A stretch of 64,000 nucleotides of DNA from RGDT01 sp964630925. GTDB lineage: Bacteria; Planctomycetota; Planctomycetia; Gemmatales; Gemmataceae. This document shows, piece by piece, positions 47,881 through 57,487 of this stretch; the stretch's first letter is position 1; each line of letters begins with the position of its first letter. Both the position numbers and the translations under genes were made by a program. The notes beneath the pieces are model-generated. The model saw only the letters and a program-made list of their open reading frames with translations, was not told where the DNA came from and did not search any database. The DNA lies in the NCBI GenBank assembly GCA_964630925.1, contig CAZVZK010000008.1, forward strand, positions 1 through 64,000, written 5' to 3'.

Positions 47881-50800
47881 TCATCGCCAGTCGCCGGAGA
47901 GCTGCCACGCCGCCCACCACGCCGGCGGCGAACGCCTCTCCTTCTTGCCCTCCACCACGACATCCACGGCCTCGCCCAGGCCGCGAGCCCGCCGCACGGA
48001 CGCGCCGGCGGAGGCGAGGAGCCTGCGGCCCTGCTCCTCGACCCACTGGGGGTGGCGCAGCACGTCGATCTGCGCCTGCCGCAGGGCCTCCAGCTTGCCA
48101 CGCTTCTTGCCCCAGAGGTGCAGGTAGAATCGCTCCATCAGGACGCTGGTGGCGGCGTCGTCCACGCTCCACAGGGAGGAGATGACGCTCTTGCACCCGG
48201 CGACGGCGAAGGCGCGCTGCAGCCCGAGGAGGCCCTCGCCGTCGGCGAGGCGTCCCAGGCCGGTCTCGCACGCCGACAGCACCGCCAATTCCACACGCGA
48301 CAGGTCCAGCTCGGCGATCTCCAGCGCCGTCAGGGTGCCGTCGAAGGAGTGGTTGGCCCCGGCCAGCACCAGGCCGCTCAGAAGCCCCGGATGGTGGCCC
48401 GCCGTCCCCTCCGCCGGCGGACGCGGCCTCAGCGCCGAACGCCTGCCCGGGGGGGCGAAGAAGCCGTGCGTCGCCAGATGCGCGAAGCGGGCCTTCGGCA
48501 GCGCCGCCCGCAGCGCCTCCTTCGTCGCCGCCTCGCCGCTCAGCGGCACCGCCCTGCCGCCGAACCGCTCCGCCACGGCGCGGGCCTCCGCGGACGTGCC
48601 GGGCAGGTCCTGCCAGGTCGTGCCCTTGCCGAAGTCCACGCCGCCCACCACGAGCAGCGACCGCGCCCCGGCGGGCGGCTCCAGCAGCTCCGGCACCGCC
48701 TGCGGGATCGGCACCGCCGCCAGCGGCACCTCCTCGATCAGGTAACTGCCGGCCTTCGACCCCGGCAGGGCCGCCCACGGCAGCCGCCCCAGCGCGCCGT
48801 CGGGCGACACCAGCACGGGGCCGGCGCCCTTCAGGTGCTCCTCCAACGGCGCCCACACGAGGCGACGCAGCACCGCCCCCTCCGCCCCGCCGCCCCCGCG
48901 GACGAGCCCCGCCCGCCACGCGGCCACGGCCTTCTCGACCGGCGCGGCGGGCCCGAGATCGACCCGCACCGGGGCCGCGCCGCGGCGGAGGATGAACGCG
49001 GCGAACGACGGCACATAGCGGGCATCATGTTTGGCCCGCGTGTGGTCGTTGCGGATGAAGTGGAGGAAGTCGATCAGGGCCGCGCCCTCCGGCAGGGCGG
49101 CGGCGAGGGCGGCAGGGGTCGGGCGGGTTCGGCCCTCGCGGAAGCGCTCGGACAGGCGCGACAGCTCGGCCTCGTAACGCTCCGCCTCGCGCGTCAGCGC
49201 CTCCAGGCGTTCGCGGCGGGCCGCCGCCGTGCCGGGGGCGGCGGGCGCGGCGTGGAGGGCGGCCAGCAGCGCGGATGTCTCGCGCAGGCGCTCCGCGGCG
49301 GCGGCCGCCGCCGGGTCGTCCCGTTGGGCCGCGAACAGGCGCCGCTGCCGCGCCAGCGTGTACGCCGCCCCCTTCCAGGACAGGACGTGGCGGTACGGCC
49401 CGGCGGGGTCATCGCCCGCCAGCGACAGGCGCGTGTCGAGCATGGGGCGGGCGGTGGCCAGGGTGTCGAGGCGCTGCCGCTCGCCCTGGAGGGACGCCAC
49501 GGCGTCCAGCTCGGCGTGCTTGAGGCGGAGCGCCTGCTCGCTGAGGAGGACGGCGGCCGAGGGGCGGCCCACGCCCTGGTGCAGGCAGGCCAGGTTGTGC
49601 AGGACCGCCGCGTAACGCGGGTGGCGCCGCCCCTCGGCCGCGGCGATGAGGTGCAGTGCCTCCAACCCCAGCGGCAGCGCGTCGCGGTGCCGCCCCGCCG
49701 CCTGGAGGGCCGAGCCGAGCATGTTCAGGCCGACGGTGTAGTCCGGGTGCCGCTCGCCCTGTGTGGCCTTGCGGATGCGCAGCGCCTCTTCGTGCAGCGG
49801 CAGGGCCTCCTCCGCCTCGTTGATGTGGACGTGCCAGCCGCCCAGCCCGTTCAGGGCGGAGGCGTAGTCGGGGTGCCTCTCGCCCAGGGCCGCCTTGCGG
49901 ATCGCCAGCGACTCCTTGAACAGGGGCCCGGCGGCCTCGGCGTCCCCCATCGCCTGGCGCAGCGTCGCCAGGGACTGGACCGCGCGGGCGTACTCGGGGT
50001 GGCGGGCGCCCAGGGCCGCCTTCTTGACGGCGGCGGCCTTGACGGCCAGGGGGAGGGCGGAGGCGTGATCGCCCAGCGACAGGTGGAGGCCGGCCATCTG
50101 CGACAGCGAGGCGGCGTAGAGGGGGTGCTTCTCGCCCAGGCCCGCCCGGCTCAGGAGGGCGGCCTTCTCGTACAGCGGCAGGGCGGTGCGCGCGTCACCG
50201 CGCGTCCGGTGCAGCGCCGCCAGGTTGTGCAGCGTCACGATGGTGTTGGGGTGGCGCTCGCCGAACAGGGCCTTGCGGACCGCGAGGGCCTCCTCCAGCA
50301 GCGCCTGGGCCGTGACGCACTCCCCCAGATCCATGCGCAGGGCCGCCAGGTTGTGCAGGCTCTGGGCGTACTCGTCGTGACGCCGGCCCAGCACCTCGGC
50401 GCGGATCGCCAGGGCCCGCTCGTGCATCGGCAGGGCGGCGCGGTGGTCGCCGAGGTCCGAGAGGAGGGTCGCCAGGTTGTTGAGCGCCAGGGCCACGTCG
50501 GCGTGGCGCTCCCCGTGGGCGGCGCGTTGGATGGCCAGGGCGCCGCGCAACAGGGGCAGGGCCTGATCGTACTCGGCCCGCGCCTTGTGCAGCTCGGCGA
50601 GGTTGTTCATCGCCATCGCCACGTCGGGGTGGCGAGCGCCGCGGCGCTCGCGCTGCACCGCGAGGGCGCGGCGCAGGAGCGGCAGCGGCTCCTCCAATTC
50701 GCCGGCGTGCTGCAGGGCGTGCGCCAGGTTGCCCACGCATGCCGCCGTGTCCAAATCCTTGGCCCCCAGCGCCTCCTCGCGCAGGGCCAGCGCCTCGCGG

Positions 50801-51273
50801 TACAGCGGGATCGCCTCGCGGTACTTGCCCCCGTCCACCATCCCGCCGGCCCTCTCGTAGAGGCGTGTTGCCTCGGCCGACTTCTTCCGCCGGGCGGCGG
50901 TGAGGACGCGGGCGGCGGCCTCGGCCTCGACGCGGGCGTCGGACGCCTTCCAGTGTCCGGGGCCGTACAGGCGCTCCCAGAGGCGCTCCTCCTCGCGGTA
51001 CAGGCGGACGGCCTCGGCGCGGCTGCCGGCCTCGCGTTCGAAGTGGGCGACGCCGGCGAGCCACGAGGCGGTAAGCGGGTGGTCGCCCCACAGGCGGCGC
51101 GACAGGGCCAGGCCCTCGCGGCGGGCGGCGAGGGCCTCCTTGTGCTTGCCCGATCCCCACAGGGCCGTGGCACGGGCGTTGAGCTGGCCCATGCTCCGGT
51201 CCATGCGGGCCTGCTCCGGGGTGGCGTCGCGGTTCGGGGGCGCGGCGTTCAGGAAGAGGAGGAAGAGGATCAT
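47881..51273 (-). CDS. TPR-CHAT caspase-like protease, array member 1
   Basis: This 1130-residue protein has a short hydrophobic leader (MILFLLFLNAAPP) and about twelve kinesin-light-chain-type TPRs (recurring GERHPDYA-ALN-LA and LPLHEEALRIRKA patterns, ~42 residues each). A coiled linker follows, then a C-terminal CHAT (caspase-like) domain with HLATHG (catalytic His936) and LSACETG (Cys1002). It ends SPPAWWAAWQLSGDWR. CHAT proteins cleave partners in defence and cell-death systems, but no substrate gene is adjacent. ATG 51273 overlaps the previous gene's stop (ATGA). A terminator-like or REP-like hairpin follows at 47841. It is the last gene of the array. Confidence 0.85.
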   Translation of the reverse strand: MILFLLFLNAAPPNRDATPEQARMDRSMGQLNARATALWGSGKHKEALAARREGLALSRRLWGDHPLTASWLAGVAHFEREAGSRAEAVRLYREEERLWERLYGPGHWKASDARVEAEAAARVLTAARRKKSAEATRLYERAGGMVDGGKYREAIPLYREALALREEALGAKDLDTAACVGNLAHALQHAGELEEPLPLLRRALAVQRERRGARHPDVAMAMNNLAELHKARAEYDQALPLLRGALAIQRAAHGERHADVALALNNLATLLSDLGDHRAALPMHERALAIRAEVLGRRHDEYAQSLHNLAALRMDLGECVTAQALLEEALAVRKALFGERHPNTIVTLHNLAALHRTRGDARTALPLYEKAALLSRAGLGEKHPLYAASLSQMAGLHLSLGDHASALPLAVKAAAVKKAALGARHPEYARAVQSLATLRQAMGDAEAAGPLFKESLAIRKAALGERHPDYASALNGLGGWHVHINEAEEALPLHEEALRIRKATQGERHPDYTVGLNMLGSALQAAGRHRDALPLGLEALHLIAAAEGRRHPRYAAVLHNLACLHQGVGRPSAAVLLSEQALRLKHAELDAVASLQGERQRLDTLATARPMLDTRLSLAGDDPAGPYRHVLSWKGAAYTLARQRRLFAAQRDDPAAAAAAERLRETSALLAALHAAPAAPGTAAARRERLEALTREAERYEAELSRLSERFREGRTRPTPAALAAALPEGAALIDFLHFIRNDHTRAKHDARYVPSFAAFILRRGAAPVRVDLGPAAPVEKAVAAWRAGLVRGGGGAEGAVLRRLVWAPLEEHLKGAGPVLVSPDGALGRLPWAALPGSKAGSYLIEEVPLAAVPIPQAVPELLEPPAGARSLLVVGGVDFGKGTTWQDLPGTSAEARAVAERFGGRAVPLSGEAATKEALRAALPKARFAHLATHGFFAPPGRRSALRPRPPAEGTAGHHPGLLSGLVLAGANHSFDGTLTALEIAELDLSRVELAVLSACETGLGRLADGEGLLGLQRAFAVAGCKSVISSLWSVDDAATSVLMERFYLHLWGKKRGKLEALRQAQIDVLRHPQWVEEQGRRLLASAGASVRRARGLGEAVDVVVEGKKERRSPPAWWAAWQLSGDWR

Positions 51274-51330
51274 CGCCAGTCCCCCGAGAGATGCCACGCC
51301 GCCCACCACGCCGGAGGCGAATGCCGCTCC
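51239..51330. repeat. 92-bp junction repeat between CHAT genes (matches 54472-54563)
   Basis: The 92 bases covering the leader of CHAT member 1 and the tail of member 2 look identical to those at 54472-54563 (leader of member 2 and tail of member 3). More diverged versions lie at 57484 and 61374, and the tail part recurs at 47881. Such direct repeats at every gene boundary favour unequal crossing-over or gene conversion. Confidence 0.7.
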
Positions 51331-54300
51331 GTCCTGGCGCCGACGATGCGTTCGGACGCCTTCCCCGCCGCACGCAGCCCGGCGGCGCCAAGAAGCGCCT
51401 TGACCCTGGCCTCGACCCAGTCGGGGTGGCGCAACACGTCGATCTGCGCCTGCCTCAAGGACTCCAGTTTGGAGAGCTTCTTCTCCCACAGATGATGGTA
51501 GAACCTCTCCATGAGGACGCCCGTCGCGGCGTCATGCACGCTCCACAGCGACGACACGACGCTGCGGCATCCGGCGACGGCGAAGGCGCGTTGCAGGCCG
51601 AGCATCCCTTCGCCGGCGGTCTCCTTGCCCAGGCCCGTCTGACAGGCGCTCAAGACGGCCAGCTCCATGCCAGAGAGGTCCATCTCCGCGACCTCCAGGG
51701 CAGTCAGCATCTCCGCGCCGGACAGCACGAGGCCGGACCCCGACCCGGGGTGCCGTCCGGGGGCGTCCGGCAGGAAAACACCGTGCGTCGCGAGGTGGGC
51801 GTAGCGCACCTTGCCCAGCCCCTCGCGCACCGCCTCGCGCGTGGCGGCGCGCCCGGACAGGGCCAGCGGGCGAAGTGCCGGGTGTCGGCGGGTGAAGGCG
51901 TCCCGCACGGCGTCGGCCTCGGGCCCCGCCGCCGGCAGCGCCTTCCACACGCCGCCCGGGCCGAAGTCCACCGCGCCGGCCGCGAGCAGGGACGGCGGGC
52001 GCGGCGGCGCTGGCGTGGCCGCCAGCAGGCGCGGCACCGGGACGAACGCCAGAGGCACGTCCTCGATCAGGAACGTCCCCGACTTCTTCCCCGGCAGGGC
52101 CGCGAACGGCAGGCGGCCCAGCACGCCGTCGGGCGAGACGAGGATCACCTCGGCCCCCTCAAGGTGCTTCTCCAGCGGCGCCCACGCGAGCCGGCGGGCC
52201 ACGGCCCCGGATGGGGCGGGGCCGCCCGCCTCGATCTCCGCCAGCCACGCCGTCACCGCGGCGGCGATGGGGCCGGCGGGGCCGAGGTCCACGCGCGTCA
52301 CCGGGCGGCCACGCCTGGTGATGAAAGCCACCACGCGGGGCCTGACGGTCCACCCCCGCGCGTCCATCCGCCGGCTGACGAGCAGGTCCACGAGCGTGGC
52401 CCCGTGGGGTAGCGCGGCGGACAGCCCCTCGGGGCGGAGCGGCGGCTCGGGGCGGGCGCCGGGTAGAGCCGCCTCCAGCTCGTCCTTGCGCCGGGCCAGC
52501 GCCTTCATCTCCTCGGCGGGGACGGCGTGGCCGACGGCGCCAGCCATCGCCATCGACTGGTGGGCGAGGCGGTGCGAGACGCGGGCCAGGTCTTCGAGCA
52601 GGGCGCGTGTGGCGCGGTCCGCCGGCGCCAGGAGGCGGGCCAGCTCGCGGCGGCGCTGCTGCGTGGCGAAGACCGCCCCCTTGAACGCCAGGACGTGGCG
52701 GTACGCCTCCGCCGCCCCCGGCCGCCCTTCCACGTCGGGGAGCCAGAGGCGATGATCGAGCAAGGTGCGTAGGTAGCGGTAGCTGGCGAGGTGCTGGCGC
52801 TCCGACTGCCCGTGGCTGGCGAGGGTGAGGACGGCGGTCTGGCCCGCCAGCGCCCTGTCGGCGTACTTGAGCGCCGCCGCCGCGTTCCCCAGGCGGTAGT
52901 GGCGCAGGCCGAGGTTGCTCAGGGTGATGGCGTGCTGCGGGTGGCGCTCGCCGAGGCTGGCGGCGATGGCCTCGATGGCCTCCTCGTCGAGGCGGCAGGC
53001 GCGGCGGATGTCGCCGCGCGCCTGCACCACCTCGGCCAGCGCCTGCAGGGTGCCGGCCAGCAGGTGCAGCGTGGCCGCCCCGCCGGCCCGGTCGTAGGCC
53101 TCGGCCTCGCGCAGCAACTTCTCGGCGCCGGGGAGGCCGGCGCGGTGGATCGCGCGGGCCAGGTTGACCAGCGCGGAGACGCGCTGCGGGTGGGCCTTGC
53201 CGAGGGCGGCGCGGCTGACGGCCTCGGCCTCGCGGAAGCGATCGAGGGCGTGGCGCACCCGCCCGGCCTCCATGTCGATCAGCCCGAGGTTGTTCAGGCT
53301 GGCCGCCACGTAGGGGTGGCGCGGGCCGAGGGCCTCCCGCCGCGCGGCGAGGGCGACGGCGTAGAGCCGCGCCGCCTCCGCGTGGTCGTGCAGCTCGTGG
53401 TGCAGCAGGGCCAGGCCGTTGACGAGGCCGGCGTGCTCGGGGTGCGCCTCGCCCTGCGTCCGTGCCGAGATGCCCAGCGCCTCGCGGTACAGCGGCAGCG
53501 ACAGGTGGGCGTCGCCCATGTCGCGGCGCAGGTCGGCGAGGTTGCCCAGCGCGTTGGCCAGCAGCGGGTGCCGCCCCAGGGCGGCGCGGAGGCGGCGGAC
53601 CGCGTCCTCCAGCATGGCGGCCCCGGCGGTGTGGTCCCCCGCCTCGGCCAGAGACAGCCCCAGGCTGACCAGGGCGTTGGCGGTGTCGGGGTGGCGTTCG
53701 CCGGCGGAGACGCGGCGCAGCGCCAGGACCTGCCGGTGCTGGCGGACCGCCTCCTCGTGGCGCCCCAGCGCCCGGTTCGCCAGCGCGATCTTGTTGAGGC
53801 TGCGCAAGGTGGCCGGGTGGCGCGGCCCCGCCGTGGCCAGCCGGCCGGCGTGGGCCAGGGTGGCCAGCTCCAGCCCCTGGCGCACGTCGCCGCCCAGGCG
53901 CGTCGCCTCGGCGAGATTGTCGAGCGACGCCAGGTAGCGTGGCCCGCGCTCCCCCTCCACGGGCTTGACCAGGGCCATCGCGGCGCGGAAGTGCCGGGAG
54001 GCGGCGGCGTACTCGCCGGCGTTGAGGCACGCCAGCCCGAGGTTGTTGAGCGCCGCCGGGATGAGCCTGTCATCACGGGATCGGCGCAGCACGTCTTCGA
54101 ACAGGGGCCGCGCCCGCGCCGGCATGCCCAGGTCGAGGAGCAGCAGCGCCAGGTTGTTGACGCCGATCAGGGTGTTGGGGCCGTCGTCGCCCTCCAGGCG
54201 CCGCTGGACCGCCAGGGCCTGCTCCAGGAGCGGCATCGCGGCGCGATGTTCGCCGGCGTCGCGGAGGAGCATCGCGAGGTTGTTGATGGCCTCGGCGGTC

Positions 54301-54506
54301 CGGGCGTCCAGGTCGCCGGCGGCGGCGCGGACGGCGGCGAGGGCTGCCCGGGCGTGCGGCAGGCCCGTGTCGGGCCGGCCGTCGCGGTGTGCGGCCACGG
54401 CCCTGAGGGCGAGCCTGTTGGCCTCGCGCAGCCCGGCGGCCTGCGCCGGCGTGGCGAATGTGTCCGACGGCGGCGCGGCGTTCAGGAAGAGGAGGAAGAG
54501 GATCAT
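51270..54506 (-). CDS. TPR-CHAT caspase-like protease, array member 2
   Basis: This encodes 1078 residues with the same leader as member 1 (MILFLLFLNAAPP). About thirteen TPRs differ in sequence from the other copies (e.g. GERHPDTANALVSLGLSLAEAG). The CHAT domain has HLATHG (His908) and LSACQTG (Cys955), a shorter His-to-Cys spacing (47 residues) than in the other copies (66-71). The C-terminus is RHSPPAWWAAWHLSGDWR. ATGA overlap couples it to member 3. The shorter loop and lack of the FFAPP segment suggest a different substrate pocket. Confidence 0.85.
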   Translation of the reverse strand: MILFLLFLNAAPPSDTFATPAQAAGLREANRLALRAVAAHRDGRPDTGLPHARAALAAVRAAAGDLDARTAEAINNLAMLLRDAGEHRAAMPLLEQALAVQRRLEGDDGPNTLIGVNNLALLLLDLGMPARARPLFEDVLRRSRDDRLIPAALNNLGLACLNAGEYAAASRHFRAAMALVKPVEGERGPRYLASLDNLAEATRLGGDVRQGLELATLAHAGRLATAGPRHPATLRSLNKIALANRALGRHEEAVRQHRQVLALRRVSAGERHPDTANALVSLGLSLAEAGDHTAGAAMLEDAVRRLRAALGRHPLLANALGNLADLRRDMGDAHLSLPLYREALGISARTQGEAHPEHAGLVNGLALLHHELHDHAEAARLYAVALAARREALGPRHPYVAASLNNLGLIDMEAGRVRHALDRFREAEAVSRAALGKAHPQRVSALVNLARAIHRAGLPGAEKLLREAEAYDRAGGAATLHLLAGTLQALAEVVQARGDIRRACRLDEEAIEAIAASLGERHPQHAITLSNLGLRHYRLGNAAAALKYADRALAGQTAVLTLASHGQSERQHLASYRYLRTLLDHRLWLPDVEGRPGAAEAYRHVLAFKGAVFATQQRRRELARLLAPADRATRALLEDLARVSHRLAHQSMAMAGAVGHAVPAEEMKALARRKDELEAALPGARPEPPLRPEGLSAALPHGATLVDLLVSRRMDARGWTVRPRVVAFITRRGRPVTRVDLGPAGPIAAAVTAWLAEIEAGGPAPSGAVARRLAWAPLEKHLEGAEVILVSPDGVLGRLPFAALPGKKSGTFLIEDVPLAFVPVPRLLAATPAPPRPPSLLAAGAVDFGPGGVWKALPAAGPEADAVRDAFTRRHPALRPLALSGRAATREAVREGLGKVRYAHLATHGVFLPDAPGRHPGSGSGLVLSGAEMLTALEVAEMDLSGMELAVLSACQTGLGKETAGEGMLGLQRAFAVAGCRSVVSSLWSVHDAATGVLMERFYHHLWEKKLSKLESLRQAQIDVLRHPDWVEARVKALLGAAGLRAAGKASERIVGARTERHSPPAWWAAWHLSGDWR

Positions 54507-57487
54507 CGCCAGTCCCCCGAGAGATGCCACGCCGCCCACCACGCCGGAGGCGAATGCCGCTCCCTCTTGCCGCCGACGACGTGATCGCTCGCCTTGCCGA
54601 CGCCACGCAGGCCGGGGAGGCCGGCCAGCTTCTTCGCCTTCGCCTCCACCCATTCGGGGTGGCGCATCACATCAATCTGCGCCTGCCGCAGCGACTCCAG
54701 TTTCGACAGCTTCTTCCCCCACAGGTGGAGGTAGAAACGCTCCATCAGCACGGACGTGGCGGCGTCGTGCACCGACCACAGCGACGACACCACGCTGCGG
54801 CACCCGGCGACGGCGAAGGCGCGTTGCAGGCCCAGGATTCCCTCGGCGCTGACGCCCTTGCCCAGGCCCGTCTCGCAGGCCGACAGCACCGCCGTGTCCA
54901 TGTTCGACAGGTCGAGCGATGACACCTCCAGCGCCGTCAGGATCCCGTCGTCGGCCAGGGGCGGGCGGTTGGCGCCGGCGAGGACGAGGCCGGAGAGCAG
55001 CTCTGGGTGCCAGCCGGGCGAACCGCCGTGCAGCTTCAGCCCCGCCGCGTCGCGGGCGCTGCGGGCCGATGGCGGCGCGAAGAAGCCGTGCGTCGCCAGG
55101 TGCGCGTGCCGCGCCTTCGGCAACGCTTCGCGCAGCGCCGCCTTCGTCGCCGACGCGCCGGAGAGGCGGACGGCCTTGCCCTTGAAGCCGGCGAGGACGG
55201 ACGCCGCCTCGGCGTCCGTGCCGGGGAGGTCGGCCCACATCGCTCCGTCGCCGAAGTCCACGCCGCCCACCGCGAGGAGGGCCGCCGCGCCGCCGGCGGG
55301 CCGCACCAGCTCCGGCAGCAGGCGCGGTACCGGGACGATGGCGAGGGCCGCCTCTTCGATCAGGCGGACGCCCGGCGTCTTACCGGGCAGGGCGGCGAAC
55401 GGCATGGCCCCCATCCCCTGGTCGGGCGAGACGAGGACGACCTTCGATCCCCCAAGGTGTTTCTCCAATGGGGCCCACACCGCGGCGCGGAGGGCGCCGG
55501 GGTGGTCGCCCTCGGGCCGGCCGGCGCGGATGGCGGCCAGCCACGCGGCGAGGCGGGCGGCGGGTGCGGCGGCCTCGCCCAGCTCGACGCGGGCGGCCGG
55601 GCGGCCCTTGCGCACCACCCACGCGGAGAGCCGGAGCGGGGCCGGCTTGCCACGCGCCTCCGACGGCCGCCAGATGAAGTAGTCCACCAGGGCCACCCCG
55701 TCGGGCAGGGCGGCGGCCAGGGCGGCGCTCGTCGGCGGACGCAGGGCGAGACGCAGGTCGGGGCCGGCCAGGGCCAGCTCCTCCTCCAGGGCGGCCTTAC
55801 GCGACGCCAGGCCGTCGGCGAGCTCGCGGGCCTTCGCGCCGGGACGCATCGCGGCGGACGCCAATTCTCCGGTGACGCGGGTCAGCTCGGCGGCGGCGGC
55901 GCGGGCCGCCGCGTCCCCCTCGCGCGCCAGGCGGGCGTACAGGCGGCGACGGTGGCCCATGAACGCCGCCCCCTTCCAGGCGAGGACGTGCCCGTGCGTC
56001 CGCGCGTGGTCGGGGTCGGGCAAGGAGAGGCACAGGTGCAGGATGGGCAGCGTCTCGGCGAGGGCGTCGCGGTGCGCCCGCTCCGACTGCGCCGACGCCG
56101 CCAGGGCCAGCCGCTCGCGCGCCGAGCGCAACGAGCGTTCGGCCAGGAGGATGGCGGCGTCGGCGCGTCCGAGGGACTGGTACACCGCCGCGAGGTTATT
56201 GGATGCGCTGGCGTACAGCGGGTGCAGGGGGCCGTGCGTGCGCGTGACGAGGCCATGCGCCTCCAGCGTCAGCGCCGCGGCGTCGGGGGCGGCGAGGGCG
56301 TGGCTGGCGACGGCGAGGTTGTTGAGGGCGTTGGCGTACTCGGGGTGGGAGGGGCCGCGCGCCTTGCGGATCAGGGCCAGCGATTCCGCATGCAGGGCCA
56401 GCGCCTCCTTGGCGTCGCCGCGGAGGAGGAGGATCGACGCGAGGCCGTCGAGGTTGAGGGCATACAGGGGGTGGCGCGTGCCGGGGCCCTCCCGGGTCAG
56501 GCGCAGCGCTTGACGCTGGAGGCGGAGGGCCTCGTCGAGGTCGTCCCCGCGGGCGTGCAGGCCGGCCAGGGTGTACAGGGAGGCGATGGCCGGGGCGCTC
56601 TTCTCGCCGAACAGGTGGCGGCGGATGGAGAAGGCGCGGGCGGCCAAGGCGGCCCCGGTGCGCGGGTCGCCCATCTCGCCGTACAGGCCGGCGAGGTTGT
56701 GCAGGCTGAGGGCCACGTCGGCGTGTTCGGGGCCGAACAGGGCGGCCCGCCCGGCGTGGGCCATCGCCCCCGCGGCGAGGGCGTCGCGGTAGCTGCCCAG
56801 GTAGGTGAGCGATGCCGACAGGTTGTTCAACAGGGCGAGATAGCGCGGGTGGCGCTCGCCGAAGACCTGGCCGGCGACGGGCAGGGCGCGGCGGTAGGCG
56901 GCGGCGCTCTCGGCGTATTCGCCGCGCTCGTCGTGGACGACGCCGAGGGAGTACAGGGCGGTGATGTGGCCGGGGTGGCGCTCGCCCACCAGCAAGTTCC
57001 AGCGTGCGAGGAGGGCGCGGGCGGCCTCCGGCGTGGTCGCGGCGGGGACGCGGGGGTCATCGAGGAGCCTGGCGTTGGCGTCGCGGAGGCGGAGGATCTC
57101 GGCGCGTTTGGCGGGGGTCCGGCGGGCGTCGGCCAGGGCCCAGCGGGCGTCGATGGCCTCCCAGTGCGTCGGCCCGAGGAGGCGTTCCGCGACGGCGAGG
57201 GCCTCGCGACGCAGGGCGACGGCGGAGTCCCACTCGCCGAGGCGCTCGCGCCAGCCGGCGACGTGCCGCGACCCCTCGAAGGCGTCCCGCGACCATCTGC
57301 CCCAGATGGCGCGGTCGGCGTCAAGGCCGCGGAGGGCGATCCGTACCGCCTCGGCGTGCTTGCCGGCGTCCCAGGCGGCGAAGGCGTCGTCGCGCAGCAT
57401 GTCGGAGCGGCGCACGAGGGCGGCCTGATCGGGCGCGAGCCGCCCCAGCGGGGCGGCCCCGAAAGCGAGCGCGACGACGAGGATCAT
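54503..57487 (-). CDS. TPR-CHAT caspase-like protease, array member 3
   Basis: This encodes 994 residues, the shortest full-length copy. The leader differs (MILVVALAFGAAP). About ten TPRs are followed by the CHAT domain with HLATHG (His800) and LSACETG (Cys871). It also ends RHSPPAWWAAWHLSGDWR. Its ATG overlaps the stop of member 4 (ATGA). The TPR part begins after an Ala-rich N-terminal stretch (QAALVRRSDMLRDDAFAAWDAG) that replaces the extra repeats of member 4. Confidence 0.85.
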   Translation of the reverse strand: MILVVALAFGAAPLGRLAPDQAALVRRSDMLRDDAFAAWDAGKHAEAVRIALRGLDADRAIWGRWSRDAFEGSRHVAGWRERLGEWDSAVALRREALAVAERLLGPTHWEAIDARWALADARRTPAKRAEILRLRDANARLLDDPRVPAATTPEAARALLARWNLLVGERHPGHITALYSLGVVHDERGEYAESAAAYRRALPVAGQVFGERHPRYLALLNNLSASLTYLGSYRDALAAGAMAHAGRAALFGPEHADVALSLHNLAGLYGEMGDPRTGAALAARAFSIRRHLFGEKSAPAIASLYTLAGLHARGDDLDEALRLQRQALRLTREGPGTRHPLYALNLDGLASILLLRGDAKEALALHAESLALIRKARGPSHPEYANALNNLAVASHALAAPDAAALTLEAHGLVTRTHGPLHPLYASASNNLAAVYQSLGRADAAILLAERSLRSARERLALAASAQSERAHRDALAETLPILHLCLSLPDPDHARTHGHVLAWKGAAFMGHRRRLYARLAREGDAAARAAAAELTRVTGELASAAMRPGAKARELADGLASRKAALEEELALAGPDLRLALRPPTSAALAAALPDGVALVDYFIWRPSEARGKPAPLRLSAWVVRKGRPAARVELGEAAAPAARLAAWLAAIRAGRPEGDHPGALRAAVWAPLEKHLGGSKVVLVSPDQGMGAMPFAALPGKTPGVRLIEEAALAIVPVPRLLPELVRPAGGAAALLAVGGVDFGDGAMWADLPGTDAEAASVLAGFKGKAVRLSGASATKAALREALPKARHAHLATHGFFAPPSARSARDAAGLKLHGGSPGWHPELLSGLVLAGANRPPLADDGILTALEVSSLDLSNMDTAVLSACETGLGKGVSAEGILGLQRAFAVAGCRSVVSSLWSVHDAATSVLMERFYLHLWGKKLSKLESLRQAQIDVMRHPEWVEAKAKKLAGLPGLRGVGKASDHVVGGKRERHSPPAWWAAWHLSGDWR

